Positions 1 through 8,656 of a stretch of DNA of 64,000 nucleotides are shown one piece after another. Below the pieces are notes generated by a model. It did no database searches, was not told the DNA's origin, and worked only from the letters and a program-made list of their open reading frames with translations. The DNA lies in NCBI GenBank assembly GCA_964451365.1, contig CAYVIB010000015.1, positions 33,744 to 97,743 on the forward strand. The letters are read 5' to 3'. Source of the stretch: CAYVIB01 sp964451365. Lineage in GTDB: Bacteria > Pseudomonadota > Gammaproteobacteria > Pseudomonadales > Cellvibrionaceae. The translations under genes were made by a program, and so were the position numbers. Each line of letters starts with the position of its first letter. Positions within the stretch are counted from its first letter, which is position 1.

Positions 1-498
1 GCGACGGTAATGAATGCGCTGGCGATGCGGGATGCGCTGGAACGCTCCAATATTTCCTCCACGGTAATGTCCGCCATCTCCATGACCGGCGTGACCGACC
101 ATTACGACCGGCGCAAGGCAATTCGCCTGCTGGAGAACAACGAAGTGGTGATCTTCTCCGCCGGTACCGGCAACCCGTTTTTTACCACGGATTCAGCCGC
201 CTGCCTGCGCGGTATCGAAGTGGGTGCCGAGCTGGTGCTCAAGGCCACCAAAGTCGATGGGGTTTATACAGCAGACCCGATGAAGGACCCCGACGCGAAG
301 CGTTACGATACGTTGAGTTACGACAAGGTGCTGACGGACAAACTGGGCGTGATGGATCTTACCGCCATCTGTCTGTGCCGCGATCACAAGATGCCGGTGC
401 GGGTATTCAAAATGGACAAGGCGGGAGCCCTGTTGAATATTGTTGTGGGTAAGGAGGAAGGGACACTTATCGAAGAGGCGGTAGACAATGCTGAATGA
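1..498 (+). CDS. pyrH: UMP kinase (uridylate kinase), C-terminal part
   Basis: Phosphorylates UMP to UDP in the cytoplasm, feeding pyrimidine nucleotide synthesis. The frame is open from base 1, so the gene is cut by the window edge. About 165 residues remain of a protein that is normally about 240, so roughly the first 80 are missing. Visible family features are the FSAGTGNPFFTTD segment of the amino-acid-kinase fold, the LKATKVDGVYTADP nucleotide-binding region and the late KMPVRVF strand. It overlaps the frr start by 11 bases, so the two are probably translationally coupled, as is usual for pyrH-frr. The family is unmistakable. Confidence 0.95.
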   Translation, partial: ATVMNALAMRDALERSNISSTVMSAISMTGVTDHYDRRKAIRLLENNEVVIFSAGTGNPFFTTDSAACLRGIEVGAELVLKATKVDGVYTADPMKDPDAKRYDTLSYDKVLTDKLGVMDLTAICLCRDHKMPVRVFKMDKAGALLNIVVGKEEGTLIEEAVDNAE

Positions 499-1045
499 CA
501 TTAAAAAAGATGCTCAAAGCCGAATGAGCAAGAGCGTCGAAGTGCTGAACACCAACTTCAACAAAATCCGTACCGGCCGCGCCCATTCGAGCATTCTCGA
601 CGGTGTGATGGTGTCCTACTACGGCAACGATACGCCGCTGTCGCAGGTGGCGAATATTTCGGTGCTGGATGCGCGAACCTTGTCCATCAGTCCGTGGGAA
701 AAGAGCATGGTGCCGGAAATCGAAAAAGCCATCATGAAGTCCGACCTGGGCCTGAACCCGGTAACCACCGGTGAACTTATTCGTGTCCCCATGCCGCCGC
801 TGACCGAGGAAACCCGCAAGGGCTACATCAAGCAGGCGAAGAATGAGGCCGAATCGGCACGGGTTTCCATTCGCAATATTCGTCGCGATGTGCTGGCAAC
901 GGTGAAAGAATTGTTGAAGGAAAAGGAAATCAGCGAGGATGACGATCGCCGTTTTCACGATGAGATTCAGAAAATCACCGACAAGTATATCGCCGAAGTG
1001 GACGGTCACCTGGCTGCGAAAGAAAAGGATTTGATGGAAATTTAA
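488..1045 (+). CDS. frr: Ribosome recycling factor
   Basis: With EF-G, splits post-termination ribosomes so the subunits can be reused. The protein has 185 residues, the normal family length. It begins MLNDIKKDAQSRM and carries the conserved KIRTGRAH and NIRRDV segments of the three-helix domain. The ATG lies inside the end of pyrH (11-base overlap). The next gene, uppS, starts 29 bases downstream, so the gene is an internal member of the long left-hand operon. Confidence 0.97.
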   Translation: MLNDIKKDAQSRMSKSVEVLNTNFNKIRTGRAHSSILDGVMVSYYGNDTPLSQVANISVLDARTLSISPWEKSMVPEIEKAIMKSDLGLNPVTTGELIRVPMPPLTEETRKGYIKQAKNEAESARVSIRNIRRDVLATVKELLKEKEISEDDDRRFHDEIQKITDKYIAEVDGHLAAKEKDLMEI

Positions 1046-1074
1046 TTTCCATTTTCTTCGGCGGGGAATGATCA

Positions 1075-1809
1075 ATGAGCACACACCCTTTGCGACATGT
1101 CGCAATCATCATGGATGGCAATAACCGATGGGCGAAAAAGCACGGAAAACAAGGTATTGCCGGGCACAGGGCGGGTGTGGAGCGTATCAGGGATGTTCTT
1201 GGTGCCTGCCGGGAACAGGGCGTCAATACGCTGACCCTGTTCGCTTTCAGCAGTGAAAACTGGAAACGTCCGCCGAAGGAAGTCGAAGCTCTGATGGGCC
1301 TCTTCCACAGCTATCTTAAAAAAGAAGCCAAAAAGCTTGCGGATGAAAACGTCGCTCTCAAAGTGATCGGCAACCGGCAGCGATTCAGCAAACGCCTCTG
1401 CGCGGCCATTGAGGAGGCGGAAACCATTGCCTCCGACGGCGATGCGACATTGGTTATCGCGGCGGATTACGGCGGCTGCTGGGATATTGCCCAGGCGGCG
1501 CGGGCGCTGGCGGAACTGGTCGAAGGCGGACAACTGGCCCCGCACACTATTGATGAAGCGCTGTTGGCGCGGCATCTATGCACGCGTGAATTACCTCCCC
1601 TCGATTTATTGATCCGCACCGGCGGCGAAATTCGCATCAGCAATTTTCTTCTCTGGCAGGCGGCCTACGCGGAGCTTTACTTCAGTGACCTGCTGTGGCC
1701 TGACTTTGATGCGGAAGCCCTGAAGAAGGCGGTCGATGACTACTATTGTCGCCAGCGTCGATTCGGCAAGACCGGTGATCAGCTCGAACGAGAGGTCGTT
1801 CGTGCTTAA
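1075..1809 (+). CDS. uppS: Undecaprenyl diphosphate synthase (cis-prenyltransferase)
   Basis: Condenses isopentenyl-PP units onto farnesyl-PP to make the C55 carrier lipid used for peptidoglycan and O-antigen precursors. At 244 residues it has family length. The catalytic N-terminal motif IIMDGNNRWAKKHG holds the Asp of the active site, and the C-terminal LLIRTGGEIRISNFLLWQ block is the substrate-binding signature. The start follows a GGGGAATGATCA ribosome-binding region. The 3' end overlaps cdsA by 8 bases. Also called ispU. Confidence 0.97.
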   Translation: MSTHPLRHVAIIMDGNNRWAKKHGKQGIAGHRAGVERIRDVLGACREQGVNTLTLFAFSSENWKRPPKEVEALMGLFHSYLKKEAKKLADENVALKVIGNRQRFSKRLCAAIEEAETIASDGDATLVIAADYGGCWDIAQAARALAELVEGGQLAPHTIDEALLARHLCTRELPPLDLLIRTGGEIRISNFLLWQAAYAELYFSDLLWPDFDAEALKKAVDDYYCRQRRFGKTGDQLEREVVRA

Positions 1810-2626
1810 ACAACGAGTTATCACCGCGTTGGCACTGTTGGTGACCTTTGTCGCGGTGCTGTTTTTTTCCCCTTGGTATGTCTTCGCCACGTTTGTCGGC
1901 CTGGTGTTTTGCCTGGCGTTGTGGGAGTGGTCGAATCTTGCCGGAATCTCGATTGTTGCGGCCCGCCTGGCTTACATTGCCATGACCATGGTGGTGGGCG
2001 TGGCAGTGGCCTGGGGCCTGGATTGGACTTTTGATGTTCCCAAACTGCAGTTGTTCCTCCTGTTCGCCGCGGGTTGGTGGTGTCTTGCCCTGCTCTGGAT
2101 ACAAGGTTATCCCTCCAGCTCCGTGCTCTGGGGTGCGCGCCCAACCCGCCTTCTGATGGGCTGGTTTGTGCTGATTCCCGCCTGGGTAGGCTGCATATAC
2201 TTGCGGCATACACCGCTCGGCCCCTGGCTGGTGCTGATGCTGGTGCTGATTGTCGCGGCGGCCGATGTGGGCGCCTACTTCTCCGGTCGCCGGTTCGGGC
2301 AGCGAAAACTCGCGCCCAACGTGAGTCCGGGAAAATCCTGGGAAGGCGTCTGGGGCGGCCTTTTGTTTTCGCTGGTGGTGGGGGCGCTGTACAACCTCGC
2401 GTTCAACGGCCAGGACTGGGCGACCCTGCAGATTGTAGTGGCGCCGGCGGCCCTGGTGTCGGTGGTGGGGGACCTGCTCGAAAGCATGGTCAAGCGCCAT
2501 CGGGGGGTTAAGGACAGTGGCCATCTGCTCCCCGGCCACGGCGGGGTGTTCGACCGGATCGACGGCCTGGTTGCCGCCGTACCGGTATTTTCGCTCACGA
2601 TTATCCTGACTAATTGGTCCCTATAG
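1802..2626 (+). CDS. cdsA: Phosphatidate cytidylyltransferase (CDP-diglyceride synthase)
   Basis: Inner-membrane enzyme that makes CDP-diacylglycerol from phosphatidic acid and CTP, the precursor of all phospholipids and of the PssA reaction encoded at 62766. I chose the GTG at 1802 because an AGAGG lies 6 bases upstream and the protein then starts directly with a membrane helix (LKQRVITALALL). An in-frame ATG at 1736 would add 22 residues lying inside uppS. About 274 residues with many hydrophobic segments. The C-terminal signature ESMVKRHRGVKDSG...GHGGVFDRIDGL is intact, with the two catalytic Asp residues. Confidence 0.95.
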   Translation: MLKQRVITALALLVTFVAVLFFSPWYVFATFVGLVFCLALWEWSNLAGISIVAARLAYIAMTMVVGVAVAWGLDWTFDVPKLQLFLLFAAGWWCLALLWIQGYPSSSVLWGARPTRLLMGWFVLIPAWVGCIYLRHTPLGPWLVLMLVLIVAAADVGAYFSGRRFGQRKLAPNVSPGKSWEGVWGGLLFSLVVGALYNLAFNGQDWATLQIVVAPAALVSVVGDLLESMVKRHRGVKDSGHLLPGHGGVFDRIDGLVAAVPVFSLTIILTNWSL

Positions 2627-2636
2627 GCGATTGGCG

Positions 2637-3809
2637 ATGCAGCGGGTGACGATTCTAGGTTCCACGGGCTCCATCGGGTTGAGCACCCTCGATGTCATTC
2701 GTTCTCACCCGGACCGGTTCCGTGTTCATGCCCTGACGGCGCATTCCCAGGTTGCCGCGTTGGCTCGTCAATGTTATGAATTTAATCCACGTTACGCTGT
2801 GATCCGAAACGAAAACCTCGCTGAGCAGTTGAAGCAGGATCTGATTGGCTCTAGTTGCGATACCACCGTACTTTCGGGAGAGGAAGGGGTTGTCCAGGTA
2901 GCCGCCGAGGTTGACGTGGATGTGGTGGTGGCGGCGATTGTCGGAGCGGCGGGCCTCTCCCCGACCATGGCAGCGGTATCGGCAGGCAAGCGGGTACTGC
3001 TTGCCAATAAGGAATCCCTGGTAATGGCCGGGCGCCTTTTTACCGATATGGCGCGACAGGCCAACGCCATCATCCTGCCGGTCGATAGTGAGCACAACGC
3101 AATATTCCAGTGTTTGCCTGGCGGTTACGCCTCACTAAAGGATGTGGGCGTGCGGCGAATCCTGTTGACGGGCTCGGGCGGTCCGTTTCGTGAGCTGCCA
3201 CCGGAGCGCCTGCACAAGGTAACGCCTGACGAAGCCTGCGCGCATCCAAACTGGTCTATGGGCCGGAAGATTTCCGTGGACTCGTCCACGATGATGAATA
3301 AAGGGCTGGAATATATCGAAGCGAGATGGCTGTTCGGTGCCGGCAGCGATGAAATCGAAGTGGTTATCCATCCACAGAGTATCGTTCACTCCATGGTGGA
3401 GTATATCGACGGGTCGGTGGTGGCGCAGATGGGTAATCCCGATATGCGCACGCCGATAGCCTATTGCCTGGGGTGGCCTGAACGCATTACCTCCAACGTC
3501 GAACCTCTCGATTTTTTCCGGCTCGGTGAACTCTCGTTTTTTGAGCCGGATTACCAGCGATTTCCCTGCCTGAGGCTGGCCGTGGACGCGATGGAGACCG
3601 GAGGCACATATCCGGTTGCTCTAAATGCCAGCAATGAAATTGCGGTGGAGAATTTCCTCGCCGGCAACCTGGCCTACCCGAATATCGCGAAGGTTATTTC
3701 GGAGGTGCTCGAAAGCTGGGTCTCCTGCGAACCAGATACGTTAAGCGCGGTCATAGATGCAGATTTTCGGGCGCGGGCCCAGGCGCGGGAGATGATCGCG
3801 GCGCTTTAG
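2637..3809 (+). CDS. ispC: 1-deoxy-D-xylulose 5-phosphate reductoisomerase
   Basis: Second step of the MEP isoprenoid pathway, converting DXP to 2-C-methyl-D-erythritol 4-phosphate with NADPH. It supplies the isopentenyl-PP consumed by UppS. The N-terminal Rossmann motif ILGSTGSIGLSTLDV is clear, as are LANKESLV, the metal-binding LPVDSEHNAIFQ and SVDSSTMMNKGLE. I preferred the ATG at 2637, which has an AGG about 9 bases upstream; a TTG at 2631 is also in frame. About 390 residues. Also called dxr. IspH, the last enzyme of this pathway, lies at 35289. Confidence 0.97.
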   Translation: MQRVTILGSTGSIGLSTLDVIRSHPDRFRVHALTAHSQVAALARQCYEFNPRYAVIRNENLAEQLKQDLIGSSCDTTVLSGEEGVVQVAAEVDVDVVVAAIVGAAGLSPTMAAVSAGKRVLLANKESLVMAGRLFTDMARQANAIILPVDSEHNAIFQCLPGGYASLKDVGVRRILLTGSGGPFRELPPERLHKVTPDEACAHPNWSMGRKISVDSSTMMNKGLEYIEARWLFGAGSDEIEVVIHPQSIVHSMVEYIDGSVVAQMGNPDMRTPIAYCLGWPERITSNVEPLDFFRLGELSFFEPDYQRFPCLRLAVDAMETGGTYPVALNASNEIAVENFLAGNLAYPNIAKVISEVLESWVSCEPDTLSAVIDADFRARAQAREMIAAL

Positions 3810-3919
3810 CGATTGGTTTTTAGGCACGGTGGGTGCGACGTGTCGGAAGGACAGGGGAAGGCAAGGAAAATCGACCCAAGTAATTTGTAAAAAAATGTAG
3901 ATAAATATTTGGTAATTCA

Positions 3920-5281
3920 GTGGTCACTACTTTAACGACAATCGCCTGGTTCCTGATCGCCATTTGTATTCTGGTGGGGGTGCACGAGTACGGCCACTTT
4001 ATCGCCGCCCGTCTGTCCGGGGTGAAGGTACTTCGCTTTTCCATCGGTTTCGGCAGCCGTTTATTGGCCTGGAAAGACAAGCACGGCACCGAGTTCGCTC
4101 TATCCGCCATTCCACTGGGCGGCTACGTCAAAATGCTCGATGAAAAAGAGGGCGATGTCGCCGAGGAAGACCTGCCCCGGAGCTTTAACCGGCAGCCACC
4201 GATCAAGCGAATCATCATTGCCGCCGCGGGTCCCGCCGTTAATTTCTTTCTCGCCTTCCTGCTTTACTGGTTGTTGACCTTCGTGCATGGGTCAGTCGGC
4301 CTCGCGCCGATTGTTGGCGAGGTTATCGAAGGTTCGCTGGCTGACCGGGCAGGCCTGGAGCCGGGACAGGAAATTGTTGCCGTGGATGGCGAAAAAACGC
4401 CCACCCAACGAGCGGTGACCTTTGCCTTAATCGAGCGTTTAGGTGAAAGTGGTGAGTTGACTCTGGCGGTCAGGTATCCGGATTCCGATATGGTTTATAT
4501 GTCCCCGGTGGTACTCGACAACTGGCTGCGTGATGCTGAAGAGCCCGACCCCATCGCCGATTTCGGGTTCAGTTTCTGGGCGTCAAAGGCCGATGAAGTT
4601 TACATTGCCGGGCTGACTGAAAATTCTCCCGCGTTGCAGGCCGGTTTACAGAAGGGCGACCGGGTTGTGGCGGTGAATGCGGAGAAGCCGGCTTCAATCA
4701 ACGATTTTATCGAGCGCATCCAAGCTACCGAAGGCGACCGACTGGATATAACGGTTAACCGAAACGGCCGGGAGATACGTGTTCCGGTACAGCCTGTTGC
4801 AGCGGAGAAGGCAGCCGATGGGGCGAGCCGGTGGCAAATAGGCGCCGCTATTTCGAATACACCTCCGGACTTTTACACCATTGAAGAGTACAACTTCATT
4901 GAAGCGCTTGGCGCCGGTGCCAAGGAGACCTGGGAGACAACGAGTTTTGTCCTGCTGTCAATGAAAAAACTGATTTTGGGGGAAATATCCACTAAAAACT
5001 TGAGTGGACCGATAGGCATTGCTAAAGTTGCCGGCGATTCGGGCCGGGCGGGGATGTGGAGTTTCATCAGCTTCCTGGCGATGATCAGTATTTCTCTCGG
5101 CGTTATCAATTTGTTACCGATCCCCGTGTTTGACGGCGGACAGATATTGTATTCATTGATAGAGATGATAAAGGGGAGCCCGCTGCCGGAACGCGCCCAG
5201 ATGATAGGTTATCAATTGGGATTGCTGGTGGTGCTCTTCATGATAATTTTGGCTTCTTATAACGACATTCTGCGCCTTTAG
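3920..5281 (+). CDS. rseP: RIP metalloprotease RseP (site-2 protease)
   Basis: Intramembrane zinc protease that releases the envelope-stress sigma factor by cutting its anti-sigma factor after DegS. At 453 residues it has normal length. The first membrane helix carries the zinc motif HEYGH, and the C-terminal membrane segment has the partner NLLPIPVFDGG, where the Asp is the third ligand. Two PDZ-like regions lie between them (around residues 115-200 and 220-290, each with a GLxxGD-type carboxylate-binding turn). The GTG start has a weak ribosome-binding site, but stop codon TAA at 3902 rules out a longer start. It follows a 110-base gap after ispC with no clear promoter. Confidence 0.95.
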   Translation: MVTTLTTIAWFLIAICILVGVHEYGHFIAARLSGVKVLRFSIGFGSRLLAWKDKHGTEFALSAIPLGGYVKMLDEKEGDVAEEDLPRSFNRQPPIKRIIIAAAGPAVNFFLAFLLYWLLTFVHGSVGLAPIVGEVIEGSLADRAGLEPGQEIVAVDGEKTPTQRAVTFALIERLGESGELTLAVRYPDSDMVYMSPVVLDNWLRDAEEPDPIADFGFSFWASKADEVYIAGLTENSPALQAGLQKGDRVVAVNAEKPASINDFIERIQATEGDRLDITVNRNGREIRVPVQPVAAEKAADGASRWQIGAAISNTPPDFYTIEEYNFIEALGAGAKETWETTSFVLLSMKKLILGEISTKNLSGPIGIAKVAGDSGRAGMWSFISFLAMISISLGVINLLPIPVFDGGQILYSLIEMIKGSPLPERAQMIGYQLGLLVVLFMIILASYNDILRL

Positions 5282-5296
5282 AACCCAAAACCCCTG

Positions 5297-5343
5297 GTGC
5301 CCGCGGGCACTAAAAAAAGCGACCGTTCAATGTGTTTGAACGG
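5297..5343 (+). other. Two stem-loops between rseP and bamA
   Basis: A perfect 14-base palindrome (GTGCCCGCGGGCAC, 5297-5310) is followed by an 8-bp stem with a 5-base loop (arms 5323-5330 and 5336-5343). Neither is followed by a T-run, so a simple intrinsic terminator is unlikely. They may be processing or stability elements in the mRNA ahead of bamA. The pairing is visible; the role is inference. Confidence 0.45.
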
Positions 5344-5378
5344 GTGGTAATTTACTACAACAAAAAAGAAGAGTTTGA

Positions 5379-8105
5379 TTGAATTCCTTATTTGATATGA
5401 AGCGACTTTTGGCTGTTCTCGCGCTGGTTTTGTCATCGGCATCGGCTTTTGCCGTCACTTTTCGGGTTGAGGATATCCGGCTGGAGGGCCTGCAGCGGGT
5501 TTCCGCCAGCCCGGTATTTGCCGCCATGCCCGTCAGTGTGGGGGAAGAGATCGACAGCGAGGACGTGAGGGAAATTATTCGGTCCTTGTTCGCAACCGGC
5601 TTTTTCACCAACGTTCAGGTGGCGCGTGACGGCAACGTGCTGGTGGTTATTTTACAGGAGCGTCCCGCGATCAAATCGGTGGAGCTGGAAGGTAATAAAG
5701 CCATTAAAGATGAGCAGTTGACAGAGGTTTTAACCGATAACGATATTGCCGAGGGTGAAATTCTCCAGCGCCACACACTGCAACAAATCACGCGGGAACT
5801 GGAGCGCCAGTATGTCGGTCGCTCTCGATACGGCGCAACGGTCGAAACCAAGATCGAGGAACTGCCCAATAACATGGTGGGCCTCACCATCGAAATCGAC
5901 GAAGGGAAATCCGCCAGCATCAAACACATCAATATCGTCGGCAATACCGTGTTTACCGATGAAGAACTGCTCGATGCCTTTGAACTCAAAGAGTCGGTGT
6001 GGTGGAAATTCTTTTCCAGTGCGGACAACTACGTCAAGGAAACACTTACTGGCGATATAGAAACCCTGGAATCTTTTTATCTGGATCGTGGTTACCTGGA
6101 TTTTCAGGTATTGTCGAGTCAGGTATCCGTCAGCCCCGACAAGGAATCAGTATTTATCACCCTGAATATTCAAGAGGGCGATATTTACACGATCAAGTCA
6201 GTGGACCTGGCGGGCGATCCCATTTTACCGGAAGAGAGGTTGAAAGGGCTGGTGTTGCTGCGCCCGGGCGATCGGTTTTCACAGCGGTTGATGACGGATA
6301 CGTCGGAATACATCACCTCGCTGTTGGGAAATGCCGGCTATACCAACGCCTCGGTGGAAGGAATACCGGAGAAAAATGAAGAAGAAAATACTGTCGACCT
6401 GACTTTCTTCATTGATCCCGGCAGCCGGGTTTATGTAAGGCGCGTGGAATTTCGCGGCAATACCAAGACCAGCGATGAGGTTCTGCGCCGAGAGCTGCGC
6501 CAGATTGAAGGCGCATCGGCATCCAACGCGTTGATCGAACAATCAAAGATAAGGATGGAACGGCTCGGCTATTTCAAGGAAGTGACGGTGGAAAAGAAAG
6601 ACGTTCCCGGCACCGCGGATATGGTCGATGTGGAATATACTGTCGAGGAGCAGCCGTCGGGAAGTATTACCGCAAGTATTGGCTACGCCGAAACCTATGG
6701 CCTGACACTGGGTGTAAATGTCCAACAGAGCAACTGGCTTGGTACCGGCAAGCAGGTCAGCTTCGGTATCAACAAGAACCGATTCCAGACCTTGTACAGC
6801 TACAGCTATAACGATCCGTATTTCACCCCGGATGGGGTCAGCCGGGGGTTCAACCTGTTCTACCGCACCCGGGATTTCAGTACGATCAATTCGTTTGAAT
6901 ATACCGCTGACGCCTACGGCGGCATGGTCAACTTTGGCTATCCGGTATCGGAAATTTCCCGGGTGGGGGCTGGTTTTGGATTCAATCACCAGGAAATTGA
7001 CACCGGCGCGTACGCATCAAAGGAAATTCTGACCAGCCCCACATTGGGTGTGGGTATGAACTATATTACCCAGTCCGATTTTGAACGTTATATTCTGAGC
7101 GGTGTCGACTCTGAATTTTTGCTGCCGACCTACCTGGTTACCGAAGATGAACTGGTGGAGACCGAGCCCGGCTTCCTGAACAAATACGGTACCAAGTACG
7201 ACAGCGGCATGGTTAACTTTAACTGGAGCCGGATCACCCTGAACCGCGGTGTTCTTGCGACCCGCGGAACATCCCAACGACTGTCGGTGGAAGCGACGAT
7301 ACCGGGCAGTGATCTCGAATATTACAAGGTCACCTACGATGCGCAGGCATTCAAGCCCCTGGTGGGAGATTTTACCTTGCGTTTTAAAACCACCCTTGGG
7401 TATGGTGACGGGTACGGCGAGATGGATCAGTTACCGTTTTTTGAAAACTTTTATGCCGGCGGGTTCGGTTCGGTAAGGGGCTTCCGTCGTTCGTCATTGG
7501 GACCGAAAGGAACCCGGCCGGAGCAGTACTATACCAGGGACAATGCCGTAGGAGCCATCTACTCCGGTTGGCAGGACTACAATAGGGATGGCGCCCGTAG
7601 CACGAGGGCCTGGGTGGATATCAATGAAAACGGGCAGCAGGATGAAGGTGAATTCGTTAACGAATATGTGGGTTATGGAAATACCTACGTTCTGTGCGAG
7701 GACCCGACCTCGCTGAGGCTGAATCCTCCCAGCCAGTCGTCGTACCGGAATTGTCGTGAAGGCAAGCTGATGACTACCACCGGATATACGCAGGATGTTT
7801 TCGGCGGAAATATTTTGATGGAATTCAGTACAGAACTGATTTTGCCGATACCGTTTATCGAGGATACTCGTTCGATGCAACTTGCGCTGTTTGTCGATGC
7901 GGGCAATGTGTTTTCAAGCGATTGTGGAGCGGAACAACGAAACTGCTCCGACATTGATCTCGACCGGTTGAGTTCTTCCGCCGGGATCGGTTTTACCTGG
8001 ATTTCTGGCTTTGGCCCGATGACGTTCAGCTATTCAAAAGTGCTGAACGAGAATCCGGGAGACCGCAGGGAGGCGTTCCAGTTTACGATGGGCGCGGGAT
8101 TTTAA
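5379..8105 (+). CDS. bamA: Outer membrane protein assembly factor BamA, with long extracellular-loop insertion
   Basis: Omp85-family core of the BAM complex, which folds beta-barrel proteins into the outer membrane. A signal peptide ending SSASAFA precedes five POTRA domains (about residues 25-425) and a C-terminal barrel ending in F. The conserved VRGF motif of barrel loop 6 is at residues 699-702. The protein is 908 residues, about 100 longer than E. coli BamA. Most of the excess lies after VRGF and includes two acidic stretches, DYNRDG (733-738) and DINENGQQDEGE (747-758), that resemble EF-hand loops. Two cysteines, in VLCEDP and YRNCRE, sit in the same loop. I kept the TTG start because AAGAAGAG lies 5 bases upstream; the ATG at 5397 has no ribosome-binding site. 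BamD of the same complex is at 49200. Confidence 0.96.
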   Translation: MNSLFDMKRLLAVLALVLSSASAFAVTFRVEDIRLEGLQRVSASPVFAAMPVSVGEEIDSEDVREIIRSLFATGFFTNVQVARDGNVLVVILQERPAIKSVELEGNKAIKDEQLTEVLTDNDIAEGEILQRHTLQQITRELERQYVGRSRYGATVETKIEELPNNMVGLTIEIDEGKSASIKHINIVGNTVFTDEELLDAFELKESVWWKFFSSADNYVKETLTGDIETLESFYLDRGYLDFQVLSSQVSVSPDKESVFITLNIQEGDIYTIKSVDLAGDPILPEERLKGLVLLRPGDRFSQRLMTDTSEYITSLLGNAGYTNASVEGIPEKNEEENTVDLTFFIDPGSRVYVRRVEFRGNTKTSDEVLRRELRQIEGASASNALIEQSKIRMERLGYFKEVTVEKKDVPGTADMVDVEYTVEEQPSGSITASIGYAETYGLTLGVNVQQSNWLGTGKQVSFGINKNRFQTLYSYSYNDPYFTPDGVSRGFNLFYRTRDFSTINSFEYTADAYGGMVNFGYPVSEISRVGAGFGFNHQEIDTGAYASKEILTSPTLGVGMNYITQSDFERYILSGVDSEFLLPTYLVTEDELVETEPGFLNKYGTKYDSGMVNFNWSRITLNRGVLATRGTSQRLSVEATIPGSDLEYYKVTYDAQAFKPLVGDFTLRFKTTLGYGDGYGEMDQLPFFENFYAGGFGSVRGFRRSSLGPKGTRPEQYYTRDNAVGAIYSGWQDYNRDGARSTRAWVDINENGQQDEGEFVNEYVGYGNTYVLCEDPTSLRLNPPSQSSYRNCREGKLMTTTGYTQDVFGGNILMEFSTELILPIPFIEDTRSMQLALFVDAGNVFSSDCGAEQRNCSDIDLDRLSSSAGIGFTWISGFGPMTFSYSKVLNENPGDRREAFQFTMGAGF

Positions 8106-8132
8106 CTAAATAGACAAATAGAGAGAGACATT

Positions 8133-8645
8133 ATGCGATTTATTAAATTATTACCGGTGGTTTTTTTGCTGGGTGTTGCGCAGTACTGTTTTGCCGCTGA
8201 GAAGGTGGCGGTATTCGACCCGCAGGCGGCACTTGGCAATACCAAAATGGCTCAGGAAAGCGCGAAAAAACTGAACGCCAATCCTGAGTATGCAAAAATG
8301 ATTGCCCAGTTTGAAAGCCTGAACGCGGACTTGCAACAACTGAACAAGGAAAAGGAAACAAAGGGCATGACCTGGAGCGCCGAGCAGGTCAACGCGCATA
8401 ACAAGAAGGAGCAATATGTTCTTGCTGACCGTGAGCTTGTTATCAAAAAAATCCAGGCGGAAAACGCGGCCGCTTCACAGCAGGTAATGCAGGAGCTTCA
8501 ACCGGTCCTGCAAAATGTACTGAAAAAGATCATTGAATCGGAAGGAATAGATATACTGATTCAAAAGCAGGCGGTCGCCTATGCTTCTCCCGATGTTGAT
8601 ATTACGGACAAAATCACGGCTGAACTCGATAAGGCGAAAAAGTAA
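8133..8645 (+). CDS. skp: Periplasmic chaperone Skp (OmpH family)
   Basis: Trimeric jellyfish-shaped holdase that carries unfolded outer-membrane proteins across the periplasm to BAM. The sequence starts with a signal peptide (MRFIKLLPVVFLLGVAQYCFA). It continues with the family opening EKVAVFDPQAAL, a long helical Lys/Gln/Ala-rich region, and the C-terminal IIESEGIDILIQKQAVAYA strand. At 170 residues it is a usual length. A GAGAGAGA ribosome-binding region precedes the ATG. Position between bamA and lpxD is the standard gammaproteobacterial order. Confidence 0.93.
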   Translation: MRFIKLLPVVFLLGVAQYCFAAEKVAVFDPQAALGNTKMAQESAKKLNANPEYAKMIAQFESLNADLQQLNKEKETKGMTWSAEQVNAHNKKEQYVLADRELVIKKIQAENAAASQQVMQELQPVLQNVLKKIIESEGIDILIQKQAVAYASPDVDITDKITAELDKAKK

Positions 8646-8656
8646 GGTACGTCGTC

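Noticed and set aside
1682..2539. Minus-strand frame of 285 codons opposite cdsA
   Set aside because: Shadow of cdsA; His/Gln/Arg-rich with no recognisable domain.
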